The position numbers and the translations under genes are program-made. Positions 19,881 to 28,480 of a DNA stretch of 64,000 bases are shown here, in pieces. The stretch spans positions 434,001-498,000 of the forward strand of contig CAWCOF010000003.1 of NCBI GenBank assembly GCA_963797005.1, in the 5' to 3' direction. Each line of letters opens with the position of its first letter. The stretch's first letter is position 1. This stretch comes from AWTP1-13 sp963797005 (GTDB lineage Bacteria > Pseudomonadota > Alphaproteobacteria > Rhizobiales > Hyphomicrobiaceae). Below the pieces are notes generated by a model that was given only the letters and a program-made list of their open reading frames with translations, was not told the origin of the DNA and ran no database searches.

Positions 19881-20657
19881 TCACAGGATCTGCGACAGGA
19901 ACGCCCGCGTGCGTTCCTTGACCGGATGGTCGAAGAGTTCCGCGGGCGGCCCCGATTCGACGATCACGCCACCGTCGGTGAAGTACACGACGTCGGCGAG
20001 CTCCCGCGCGAAGCGCATCTCGTGGGTGACGAGCATGCAGGTCATACCCTCATGCGCCAGCTCGCGAATCGTGTTGAGGACCTCCTTGACGGTCTCCGGG
20101 TCGAGCGCCGCCGTCACTTCGTCGAACAGCATGACCTCGGGCCGCATCGCCAGCGAGCGGGCGATCGCCACGCGCTGCTGCTGGCCGCCGGAGAGCTCGC
20201 CTGGATACGCCTCGGCCTTGGCGGAAAGCCCGACCTTCGCGAGCAGCGCGAGGGCGCGCCCTCGCACCTCCTCCCGGTCCTCCTTCAGCACGTGGACCGG
20301 CGCCATCATGACGTTCTGGAGCGCGGTCTTGTGCGGAAACAGGTTGTATTGCTGAAACACGATCGACACCTCCTTGCGCAGCGCGATCCGCTCCCGATCG
20401 GTCGAGAGCTTGTGCACCTCGAAATCGGCCACGCGAATGCTGCCCCGATCGATCGGCACCAAGCCGTTGATGCAGCGTAGCAACGTCGACTTGCCTGAGC
20501 CGGAGGGCCCGATGATGCAGACGACGCCGCCTTTGGCAACCGATAGCGAGACGCCGTTCAACACCACGACGCTCCCGAACGATTTGTGCACGTCGTCGAT
20601 GACGACGATGGGTCGTGGGCTGCCCGCGGTCACCGGATGCTCACTGGTTGACGGCAT
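19881..20657 (-). CDS. Polar amino acid ABC importer, ATP-binding subunit
   Basis: ATPase of a HisP/GlnQ-type importer, about 258 residues. Walker A is GPSGSGKSTLLRCINGL, Q-loop FQQYNLFPHKTALQNV, signature LSGGQQQRVAIARSL, Walker B VMLFDEVTAALDPE, and switch His THEMRFAREL. ATG at 20657 overlaps the permease gene by 17 bases. A GTG at 20633 is an alternative. FDEVTAALDPE, with Val where most have Thr or Pro, is a small variation. It lies between permease and soxB, so the importer most probably supplies the Sox substrate. Confidence 0.93.
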   Translation of the reverse strand: MPSTSEHPVTAGSPRPIVVIDDVHKSFGSVVVLNGVSLSVAKGGVVCIIGPSGSGKSTLLRCINGLVPIDRGSIRVADFEVHKLSTDRERIALRKEVSIVFQQYNLFPHKTALQNVMMAPVHVLKEDREEVRGRALALLAKVGLSAKAEAYPGELSGGQQQRVAIARSLAMRPEVMLFDEVTAALDPETVKEVLNTIRELAHEGMTCMLVTHEMRFARELADVVYFTDGGVIVESGPPAELFDHPVKERTRAFLSQIL

Positions 20658-21543
20658 AGCGCGCCTCCAGCCGCACGGTCCAGCGCGCGATCGGGTAGCA
20701 ATAGAGGAAGAACCAGAATAGGACATAGCTGTAGAACGCGAGCAGCAGGCCGGAGCGATTCTCGGCGCTCAGCGCCTGCCGGGTCAGGCTCATCATCTCG
20801 TCGACGCCGACGATCGAGGCCAGCACCGTCGCCATCGTGAGGATCGCGTACAGGTTCATCCACGGCGGCAGCATGCGCTTGATGCATTGGGGAAAGATGA
20901 TCATCCATAGCGTCTGCCGGCGGTTGAAGGCGAGCGACGCGGCGGATTCCCATTGCGCGGTTGGAATCGACTGCACGGCGCCGCGCACGATCTCCGACAC
21001 GTTCGCCATGACCGGCAGCGACAGGCCGAGCGTCGCCTTGATCCAGTCGGGGATCGGGATCGTCACCCCGAACACGGTCACCTGGAACGGCAGCAGGAAC
21101 ATGCAGTAGAAAAGGAGCACGAGCCACGGCGCGTTGCGGAAGAAGTGCGTCGTGAGCCACGCGCCCTTTCTGACGGGAGGCATGAGGGAAATCTGCGCGA
21201 AGCCAAGGAAGAGTCCGACAATGGTTCCCGCTGTCATCGCGACCGCACTGATGGCAAGATTGAACAGGAACCCGCGCAGCAGCACGGGCGTCCATTTCCA
21301 CAACGTGTCGAAGATCGAGGGTTGTCCGGGCTGCGTCTGCGCCTGCGCCAACCCGCAGCCGATGACGAACAGCGCGAGCAGCGCCGCGCCGTGGGCGGGA
21401 TGCAGCCGCCATCGGAACGCGCCTGCTGCGCGCTCGGCGGCCGCCGCCTGCGCGAGGCGCGCCGCCGCCGGCAGCAGGACCGGCAGATCGGTCGCTTGGG
21501 GGAGTGGATCGTGCCACCGCGGCCGGCTCGTGCGAACGCTCAT
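20641..21543 (-). CDS. Polar amino acid ABC importer, permease 2
   Basis: About 300-residue inner-membrane permease of the HisM/HisQ family. It has a longer N-terminal extension (SVRTSRPRWHDPLPQATD) and a first helix ending in FVIGCGLAQAQ, then the permease domain with the conserved FFRNAPWLVLLFYCMFLLPF and EIVRGAVQSIPTAQWESA (EAA-type loop) segments. The coordinates continue without a stop into permease 1, giving an apparent 547-residue fusion. ATG at 21543 overlaps a TGA (21542-21540) that ends permease 1 in the adjacent frame, so separate genes are far more likely. Confidence 0.85.
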   Translation of the reverse strand: MSVRTSRPRWHDPLPQATDLPVLLPAAARLAQAAAAERAAGAFRWRLHPAHGAALLALFVIGCGLAQAQTQPGQPSIFDTLWKWTPVLLRGFLFNLAISAVAMTAGTIVGLFLGFAQISLMPPVRKGAWLTTHFFRNAPWLVLLFYCMFLLPFQVTVFGVTIPIPDWIKATLGLSLPVMANVSEIVRGAVQSIPTAQWESAASLAFNRRQTLWMIIFPQCIKRMLPPWMNLYAILTMATVLASIVGVDEMMSLTRQALSAENRSGLLLAFYSYVLFWFFLYCYPIARWTVRLEARYAVNQ

Positions 21544-22284
21544 ACGCCGAACCCCGGCACGCTTGATCGCGCGCTCCCACCGATGCATGGCATACACGAG
21601 GATACCCACCAGCGCGAAGTAGCAGAGCAGGAGCACGTTCATCATCACGGGGACGTTGAGCTCGTCCGACCAGATCTGGCTCGACACGTAGAGCATTTCC
21701 GGAACCGCGATCGCGTAGGCCAGCGTCGTGGTCTTGACCAGGTTCACCAGGTTGTTGTTGAGCGCGGGCAGGCTGATCCGAAACGCCAGCGGAAACACGA
21801 TGACGAGGTAGGTTCGCAGCCGGCTGAAGCCCAGCGATTCGGCCGCCTCGATCGTGGTCGTGGGCACCGCCTCGATGCCCGAGCGAAAGATCTCGACGTT
21901 GAATGCGCCCGCGAAGAAGGACAGGGACACGATGGCCCATGCGACGTTGCTCACGATCGGAACCGGCGTGCCGGAGAGGCCGGTGGTGGTGAGCAGGCTG
22001 CCGACGCCGAAATAGAAAAAATAGAGCTGGACGAGCGGCGGCGTATTGCGGAAGAACTGGATGTACCAGTAGATGACGTGGCGCGTGAAGCGCAGCCGCG
22101 AGCGCTGGAGCCAGGCGCCGACGATGCCGATCAGCACGCTCAGCAGGATGCAGATCGCCGACAGCTTGACCGTCATCAGGAAGCCGCTGGCGAAGCGACC
22201 GCGATCGAAGGGGTCGTAGAAGATCGTGAGGTTGATGCCGGTCGCGTTGTGCAACCAGGCAAACCAGGCCCAGAAGGACTCCAT
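21540..22284 (-). CDS. Polar amino acid ABC importer, permease 1 (one-base frameshift at its end)
   Basis: About 247-residue HisM-family permease. It shows GFLMTVKLSAICILLSVLIG, IQFFRNTPPLVQLYFFYFG and the coupling loop EIFRSGIEAVPTTTIEAAES. Removing one base (position 21561) turns the last codons into AIKVPGFGV followed by TGA, the normal end of this permease type, with an ATGA overlap to permease 2. Without that change the two permeases read as one chain. It follows the binding-protein gene by 87 bases. Confidence 0.87.
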
Positions 22285-22371
22285 CGGCCAGCGTCCCGGA
22301 CGGCGGGCGGCAACGGCCGCGCAGGGCGGCTCTGACTCCGCCCCGCGCGCGACCGCCGCGTCCTGCCGCCG

Positions 22372-23178
22372 CTACTTGTACTTGTCGTGCATTTCCTGGG
22401 CGAACTTGGTGGGCTTGATGCCCCACTTCTTTTCGAGCTGCTCGATGAAGCCGGTCTTGTGCCAGTCGGTCACCACCTTCGACATCCAGTCGGCGAAGTC
22501 CTTCTCGCCCAGCTTGACCGCGAGGCCCCAAGGCACGAACAGGATCGAGTCGAGCGGCATGTCGTAGGCGCTCCACTCGGGCTTCTGCATTTCGCCGACG
22601 ATCGCCGTGTCGTCGTAGGCGAAGGCGATGCAGTTGCCGTTCTTGAGCGCGGCGTAGGCCTCGGCGGTGCCCGGGAACGCGACGCCGTCCACGCCGTACT
22701 TCTCCTGCAGCTCCTTGTTGTAGAACGCGCCCTGGATCAGGCACACCTTCTTGCCGCGCAGTCCTTCCCAGCTCTTGAGACCCGCCGATTTCAACGCGAG
22801 CACGTTGGTGCCCGAGCCGTAGTAGTTCGGCTCGATGATGTCGACGATCTTGCGCCGTTCCGGCGTGTCGCTCATCGTCGCGATCATCATGTCGATCTTG
22901 CCCTGCTGGAGGAACTGGATGCGATTGGACGCGACGACGGGAACGAGCTCCAGCTTGACGCCAAGCCGCTTCGCCACGTCGGCGGCGAGATCGGGCTCGA
23001 AGCCGACGATCTTGCCCGAAGGATCGAGAAAGCCGAACGGCCGGTAATCCGCCTTGGTACCGACGACCAGGACGCCCTTCTTCTTGATGTCGGCGAGCGC
23101 ATCGGCGCGTGCCGCGGTGGCGCCCAGCATCCCCACCAGCACGCTTGCCGCAATGATCGGAACATATCGGTTGAGCAT
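22372..23178 (-). CDS. Amino acid ABC importer, periplasmic binding protein
   Basis: 268-residue type 2 solute-binding protein (SBP_bac_3). Signal peptide MLNRYVPIIAASVLVGMLGA with cleavage near ARA-DA, then LADIKKKGVLVVGTKADYRP, GFEPDLAADVAKRLGV, and the ligand-binding hinge segments MIATMSDTPERRKIVDI and TAEAYAALKNGNCIAFAYD. The methionine at 23178 is chosen because it starts the signal peptide. Extra upstream codons to 23265 are unlikely. Likely ligand class is polar or modified amino acids, by family and by its place in the Sox unit. Confidence 0.93.
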   Translation of the reverse strand: MLNRYVPIIAASVLVGMLGATAARADALADIKKKGVLVVGTKADYRPFGFLDPSGKIVGFEPDLAADVAKRLGVKLELVPVVASNRIQFLQQGKIDMMIATMSDTPERRKIVDIIEPNYYGSGTNVLALKSAGLKSWEGLRGKKVCLIQGAFYNKELQEKYGVDGVAFPGTAEAYAALKNGNCIAFAYDDTAIVGEMQKPEWSAYDMPLDSILFVPWGLAVKLGEKDFADWMSKVVTDWHKTGFIEQLEKKWGIKPTKFAQEMHDKYK

Positions 23179-23304
23179 TTGGGTCCTCGCGTTGAAAGTG
23201 ATCGAGTTGAAAAGCCAGTGTGCACCACGGTGTCTACAATGCACTGCGAGCCCCGGCGCCGTCAATGTCCGGCGTGGTGCGCGGACGCACGGTTCCGTGC
23301 CGTA

Positions 23305-24657
23305 TCAGGCCGCCCGCTGCGCCGGCGCCTTGCTGGCGGGCGATCGGCGCGCCAACGCATCCCGAGACTCCGTCAACGCCTGGTCGAAAATGGTCATGGC
23401 GAGATCGATCTCGGCGGGGGTGACCGTCAGCGGCGGCGCGATCCGCCAAACCGACCCGCGCTCGGGCCGGCGGCGGATATTCATGGAAAGGCCGAGCTCG
23501 AGACAGCGCCTGGTGGTCAAGGCGCCGAGCTCATGGTGCGGCTCGCGCGTTTCGCGGTCGCGGACGAGCTCGATGCCGCGCAGGAGGCCCATGCCGCGGA
23601 CATCGCCGATCTCCTCGAAGCGGCCCTGCAGCTCGGCCAGGCGCGCGGCTAAGTAGGCGCCCATCTCGTCGCTTCGCCGAAGCAGGTTTTCCTTCTCGAT
23701 GGTTTCCAGGACCGCGAGACCGACCGCGGATGGCAGCGGATCGGAGACGTGCGACGTGTAGAAGGTGAAGCCTCGCTCGTGAGCGCGCGCCTCGATCGCA
23801 TCGCTCGTAATGACGCCTGCGAGCGGCATGCCGCCGCCGAGCGTCTTCGACACGGTCATGATGTCCGGCGTGACCTGCAAGTGCGATGCCGCGAACCAGT
23901 GGCCGAGCCGACCGAACGCGGTCTGCGCTTCGTCGAAGATCAGCAGCATGCCGCGCTGGCGCGCCTCCGCCTGCAGCGCGGCGAAATACCCCGGCGGGGG
24001 CACGATCACGCCGCCCGCGCTGATCACCGGCTCGGCGATGACGGCCGCCGGCGCGCCGGCCGACTGCATGTCGTACATCTCGAAGCCGATCTTCATGCAG
24101 GTCCGGTCGCACTGGTCGCGGCAGTGCCGCACGGGACAGCGATAGGCGTTGGGCTCAGGAATGGCGAACGACCCTGGGACTCCGGGCCCGTAGCCCTTGC
24201 GATCGCTGGCGTACGACACCGCGCCGGCATTGCCGGTCACGCCGTGCCACGAGCCGCCGAGACCGACCACCTCGAATCCGCCCGTGCAGAGCTTGGCCAT
24301 CTTGAGCGCCGCGTCGTTGCTCTCGCTGCCAGTGGAAAGCAGCAGCGACTTGCGCAAGGGCCGGGGAACGATGGCGGCCAGCTTGTCCGCGAGCTGCACG
24401 ACGCTGCGCGGGATCATCCCCGAGAATAGATGCAGCGCGGTGTCGCAGCTCTTCTTGATCGCCGCCACGACGTTGGGATGACTGTGCCCCACGGTGGCGC
24501 ACATCTGGCCGGACGTGAAGTCGAGGATTTTCTTTCCGGTCGAGTCCCAGACATAGCAGCCTTGCGCCCGTTCGACGATTTCCGGATAGGTGTCGCCGCC
24601 GTAGCGAATCAGGTTGGTTCGGAAATCCTCCTGCGTGCTGCCGGTGACTTCCATCAT
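23305..24657 (-). CDS. Class III PLP enzyme, 2,2-dialkylglycine decarboxylase-like
   Basis: 450-residue PLP enzyme, fully open. The fold-type I class III marks are present: LLLSTGSESNDAALKMAKL, IFDEAQTAFGRLGHW, and the PLP lysine K271 in MTVSKTLGGGMPLAG. Two segments, FYTSHVSDPLPSAVGLAVLE and LGLSMNIRRRPERGSVWRIA, fit 2,2-dialkylglycine decarboxylase better than ordinary omega-aminotransferases. That enzyme decarboxylates and transaminates alpha,alpha-dialkyl amino acids. A cysteine cluster, C174-x4-C179-x3-C183-x3-C187 (RCPVRHCRDQCDRTC), sits between the small-domain elements and could bind a metal. It lies 22 bases after the regulator gene and heads the transport and sox genes. Confidence 0.88.
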   Translation of the reverse strand: MMEVTGSTQEDFRTNLIRYGGDTYPEIVERAQGCYVWDSTGKKILDFTSGQMCATVGHSHPNVVAAIKKSCDTALHLFSGMIPRSVVQLADKLAAIVPRPLRKSLLLSTGSESNDAALKMAKLCTGGFEVVGLGGSWHGVTGNAGAVSYASDRKGYGPGVPGSFAIPEPNAYRCPVRHCRDQCDRTCMKIGFEMYDMQSAGAPAAVIAEPVISAGGVIVPPPGYFAALQAEARQRGMLLIFDEAQTAFGRLGHWFAASHLQVTPDIMTVSKTLGGGMPLAGVITSDAIEARAHERGFTFYTSHVSDPLPSAVGLAVLETIEKENLLRRSDEMGAYLAARLAELQGRFEEIGDVRGMGLLRGIELVRDRETREPHHELGALTTRRCLELGLSMNIRRRPERGSVWRIAPPLTVTPAEIDLAMTIFDQALTESRDALARRSPASKAPAQRAA

Positions 24658-24679
24658 GGTCTCCTTGCGCTCGCCCGCA

Positions 24680-25342
24680 TCAACGAGCGTTGCCGGTCTC
24701 GAGAATGGCGTCGAAGGCGTCGAGCCCGTTCAGGATGTGCTGGCGGACGGCCTTCGCGGTCCCCGAACCGTCGCGCAACGCGAAGCGATCGAGGATCCTC
24801 TGGTGCTCGGCGATCGACTGCCGAACCCGCCCCGGGCTGCGCCAGAGCATGTAGCGCGGGAACTGCTCGCGCATCTGGTCGATCAGGCCCAGTAGGATCG
24901 GATTGCCCGCGTCCTCGCACAGCGCCTGATGAAATCGTCCGTCGGCTGCGCTGAGCTTCTTCCAGTCGTTGCCGGCGAGCGCGGCCTTCATCCCCTGGAG
25001 GGCGCGCCGCGCACGCTCGATCGCGGCGTCGGTGGCCGAAGCGGCCGCGAGGCGCGCCGCCTCGGATTCGAGCATGGCCCGCACGTGGTAGACGTGGCGC
25101 ACGCGCTCCGCGTCGAGCTCGGCCACCCGCATCCCGCGGTGCGATTCGTGGACGAGCATGCCCTTCGCGACGAGCTCGAGCACCGCCTCGCGCGCAGGCG
25201 TGGCGCCGAGGTCGAGGTCGGCCATCAACTGTCCCTGGCGAAGCGCCTGCCCCGGCCGGTAGCGGCCGAGGAGGATCGCGTCCTTCACCTTGGCGACCGC
25301 GAGCTCGCGCTTGGTCAGATAGGGCGCCTTCGCATCCTGCAT
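24680..25342 (-). CDS. GntR-family (FCD) transcriptional regulator
   Basis: 220-residue regulator: an N-terminal winged helix-turn-helix (about residues 10-75, KRELAVAKVKDAILLGRYRP and GATPAREAVLELVAKGML) and a C-terminal FCD ligand-binding domain (about 85-215) with the metal/ligand helices VYHVRAMLESEAARLA, DGRFHQALCEDAGNPI and EHQRILD. FadR/FCD proteins usually respond to small carboxylates or amino acids. It is the first gene of the PLP-ABC-sox unit, and an AT-rich palindrome lies just before it, so it probably controls itself and the unit. Confidence 0.93.
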   Translation of the reverse strand: MQDAKAPYLTKRELAVAKVKDAILLGRYRPGQALRQGQLMADLDLGATPAREAVLELVAKGMLVHESHRGMRVAELDAERVRHVYHVRAMLESEAARLAAASATDAAIERARRALQGMKAALAGNDWKKLSAADGRFHQALCEDAGNPILLGLIDQMREQFPRYMLWRSPGRVRQSIAEHQRILDRFALRDGSGTAKAVRQHILNGLDAFDAILETGNAR

Positions 25343-25357
25343 GGCGCCCAGGATACC

Positions 25358-25374
25358 TTTATATTTTATAAAAT
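25358..25374. promoter_or_regulatory. AT-rich palindrome upstream of the FCD regulator
   Basis: ATTTTATAAAAT at 25363-25374 is a perfect 12-bp palindrome, and TTTATA-TTT-TATAAA (25358-25372) is an overlapping inverted repeat. It lies 16 bases upstream of the regulator start in DNA that is otherwise very GC-rich. A GntR-type operator overlapping the promoter is the natural reading. Confidence 0.6.
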
Positions 25375-25425
25375 CCTAGGGGTCATTGAGCACCGCGGGC
25401 TTCGAGCGCGGAGCCGGGTCCCGCG

Positions 25426-27287
25426 CTACCCCGGCACAACCCTCGAGAAGCCGTCCGCGCTCCAGTCCTCGCTGCCGACGCCGTGGTGGACGAAGAACAA
25501 GCCCGTCGCGGTCGTACTTGCGCTTGACCGCGCGCAGCCGCGCGTAGTTCGTACCCCAGTACGCCTGCTGCCAGTCGCCCTCGAAGTAGTTGCTCTCCGA
25601 GACGTAGGAGCCGCGGCGCCGGGGACCACCGTGCGCAGCGCCGTCATCGCGCGCGTCGATGCCCGCCGCGTCCGGCGCGCCCTGGCCACGTCGGGCTCGT
25701 GGCCTGCGAAGCCCGGGAACGCGGGCGGCCCGCCGCCGGCGATGATCGCGAGCGCAAAGGCATCGAGCACCGCGGGGTTGGTCGCGGTGTCGCGCGCCGC
25801 GGCGACGTCGTCGGCCGGCGCGCCGGCGAGCCCCTTGTTGAAATGCAGCGACATGCGCCAGTGCCGCGCTGCTCGCGAAGAGCGCGTCCGCCAGACGCGC
25901 CTGCTGCTCCTGCTGCAGAAGCGACGCCGGCAGCCAGGCCGATTGGTAGCCGTGCAGGAACTGCCCCGCTTCGCCCTGATTGCCGGCCCAGAACACGTTG
26001 CTCGGCGGCGCGCCGGGGCGGTCGTCCGCGCAGCACCGCAGCCCGGCGATCTTCGCGCAGGATCGCCGGGTCCCAGAAGTGCGCGCGCCGGAATGGCGAC
26101 GAAGACGGGCGGGCGCGGGCATCGAGTAGTCCTGCTGGCGACGCAGCAACCCAGTCGAGGAAGGGCTGCCAGACTGCTTCCGCCTGGTCGCCTGGTCGAG
26201 ACCCTGGAACACCATCGAGACCTCGAGCGTGTTGTCGCGGTCTGAAGCTCGCCTGCTCGCCCCAGTGCGGGTTGAAGAGGCGCGCGGCGATAGAAGTCGA
26301 CGAAGCGCGCGATGAGCCGCCGGTAGGCCGCGTCGGAGTCGCCTTGACGGTGAGGAATGCACCGCGCCGAAGATAGTCGGGGAGCTCGTGCGTGCGCAGC
26401 GTCAGCCGGGTGACCACGCCGAGGCTGCCCGCCGCCGCCACCCTTGAGCGCCCCAGAAGAGATCCGGGTAGCGTGCACGCATTGACGATGCGAACTTCCC
26501 GTCGGCGGTGACGACTTCGGCCTCGAGCAGGCTCGCGGCGGCCATCCCGTAGCGCTTGGAGAAGCTGCCGAAGCCGCCGCTCTGGATGAGGCCCGCCACG
26601 CCGACCGTGGCGCAGCCGCCGCCCTGCACGTACCGACCGCCTCGGTGGTCACCGCGTCGTAGGCGTGCATCCAGATGGCGCCGGCGCCGACGCTCACCGC
26701 GGGCTGCGGCGACTCTGCTTGCCCGCGCAGCCCTGCGGCACGAAGGCGTCGTGCAGCGTCGATGTCGTTCATCGCGCGCGTCCAGACCAGCAGCGAATCG
26801 GGCGCGTTCGAGGTGCCCTGGTAGCTGTGGCCGCCTCCCTTCACCACCAGCCGCAGCCGATGCTCGCGCGCGAAATTGACCGCCGCGACGACGTCGTCCG
26901 CGGTGCGCGCCGCCACCGCGTAGACGCTCGGCGCCGAGGTCCACGCGTCGACCCAGCCGCTGACGTCTGCGTGAGCGCGGCGTGGTCGCCGATGGAGTAC
27001 GGATTCTTGAGCGACTTGAACACGTCGCCGCATGCCGCACTCGCGGGCGCGGCTTCGCAGGCCGCCAAGGGCGACTGCACCCGGATGAGGCGGCCGCCGG
27101 TCGCACTGTTGAGCTTATCCCACTCCTCCGCACCCGGCCACGCCGCATCGGACGGCCGCACGCGCCGAAACGGCTCTCGCCCGCCGGCGGCCGCGGCCGA
27201 TGAAAGCCCTGTCCACCCGAGGGCGGGGGACGCGACCGAAAGGACCGCCGCGCGCTGGAGCAGCTTGCGTCTCTGGTTCGAAATCAC
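25426..27287 (-). CDS. Exported FAD-linked oxidase with BBE domain (frameshifted)
   Basis: Flavoprotein oxidase of the berberine-bridge/FAD_binding_4 group, about 615 residues. The N-terminus (QRRKLLQRAAVLSVASPALG) has a twin-arginine look, so a folded flavoprotein may be exported by Tat. The FAD domain shows LRLVVKGGGHSYQGTSNAPD, where the His is the usual covalent FAD site, then VQGGGCATVGVAGLIQSGG. The C-terminal BBE segment is WQQAYWGTNYARLRAVKRKY followed by VHHGVGSEDW. About ten frame changes interrupt it. It lies upstream of the regulator on the same strand, 83 bases apart, so a link to the sox unit is possible but not shown. Confidence 0.82.
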
Positions 27288-27446
27288 ACGAGTTCACCGA
27301 AAGCGGAAAGGCGCGCAACGTAACACGCGCGGCGCCGACGCCGCAATGCGCGAGAGGCGTCCGAAGCCCTTGCTTCACTGCGCGGCGCTTCTGCGGCACA
27401 ATGCGCGTGCATTCGTGCAGGTTTCGGAAAGCCTGGGAGGAGGCCG

Positions 27447-27839
27447 ATGTTCCAGCACATGTCGGGCCACATGCCCTGGCTCGCGGTCGCGCTGACCGCG
27501 GCCCTGGCGAGCGCGAGCGGCTTTGCGGGGTCGTCCGTGCAACGCGCGGAGGGCGCCGCATCGGCCACCCTGACGTTCAGGATCGTCATCCCGGCCGTCC
27601 TGGTCGTCGACATCCGGTCCGGCACGATCTACTCGAACGATTCGCGCGCCCGGATTCTCGTCGGCACGACCGGCGCGCCGAACGGCGGGCGCGACCTGAC
27701 CGTGATGGGCGCTCCCCTCGAGCGCGCGGTTCGCCAAGGCGAGTCATCGACCCTGCATCCGATCGCCGGATACACCGCGTCGCGCGGACGCCTCGTCGCC
27801 CGCGCACTTGCGGGCGGCGAGGCCTGGTGCGTCCCCTAA
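27447..27839 (+). CDS. Small exported protein of unknown function
   Basis: 130 residues. A hydrophobic signal sequence (MPWLAVALTAALASASGFAG) is followed by a beta-rich segment (ATLTFRIVIPAVLVVDIRSG) and a short C-terminus ending AWCVP. GGGAGGAGG at 27435-27443 precedes the ATG, a strong ribosome site that supports a real gene. No family recognised. It is divergent from the FAD oxidase gene. Confidence 0.7.
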   Translation: MFQHMSGHMPWLAVALTAALASASGFAGSSVQRAEGAASATLTFRIVIPAVLVVDIRSGTIYSNDSRARILVGTTGAPNGGRDLTVMGAPLERAVRQGESSTLHPIAGYTASRGRLVARALAGGEAWCVP

Positions 27840-27853
27840 AGCGCCGGCGCGCC

Positions 27854-28399
27854 CTACTCCCGACCCGTCCGCGTCACCTCGAACAGGAACCACACGCGGC
27901 GCTCGCCCGCGTCGATCCAGTTCTCGAGGAGGCTGGCCGTCGCCACGTCGCCCTCCTCGTCGCAGACGTCGTGTGCGGAGCGCATGCGCTCGACGAGCTG
28001 CAGATTGTCGTCACGCAGCTCGGCCAGCATGTCCAGCGGCGTCACGTAGTCCGCGTCGTTGTCGAGGATCCGCGCGAGGCGGGCGATGTGCCCGACGGAG
28101 CGGATCGTCGTACCGCCCAGCTTGCGCACGCGCTCGGCGATCTCGTCCGTGATTTCGTAGAGCTCGCCCGCCTGCTCGTCCATGAGCAGGTGATAGTCGC
28201 GGAAATGGGGGCCCGAGACGTGCCAATGGAAGTTCTTGGTCTTGAAGTAGAGCGCGAATACGTCGGCCAGGAGCGCGTTGAGCGCGCCTGAGATATCGCG
28301 CGTCGCCTGGGCACCGAGATGCGTAGGGGTCGCAAGCGGCGACGCGCGCCGGCCCGCGAGTTCCTTGCGCTTTGCAACCTTGACCTTGCCTTTCGCCAT
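27854..28399 (-). CDS. dps: Dps-family ferritin-like DNA-protection protein
   Basis: 181-residue member of the Dps family, which oxidises and stores iron in a 12-subunit shell and protects DNA under stress. Ferroxidase residues appear in KNFHWHVSGPHFRDYH and LLMDEQAGELYEITDEIAER. The lysine-rich N-terminus (MAKGKVKVAKRKE) could bind DNA as in E. coli Dps. The second methionine, at 28399, is chosen as start. It lies beside the acyl-CoA dehydrogenase gene on the same strand, 81 bases away. Confidence 0.93.
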   Translation of the reverse strand: MAKGKVKVAKRKELAGRRASPLATPTHLGAQATRDISGALNALLADVFALYFKTKNFHWHVSGPHFRDYHLLMDEQAGELYEITDEIAERVRKLGGTTIRSVGHIARLARILDNDADYVTPLDMLAELRDDNLQLVERMRSAHDVCDEEGDVATASLLENWIDAGERRVWFLFEVTRTGRE

Positions 28400-28480
28400 G
28401 ATCATTCCCTCACTTGTGGATGGTCGGCCAACCTCGATTGTAATGAATCGCGGGGGCCGCGCACGCTAACGCCGTCCGGG

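Noticed and set aside
20641..22284. Novel fused tandem ABC permease
   Set aside because: A one-base change gives the usual end of permease 1 and an ATGA overlap with permease 2; the fusion is better explained as an error.
20953..22335. 460-codon plus-strand reading frame
   Set aside because: It is the antisense of the permease genes, which show well-formed membrane helices and coupling loops.
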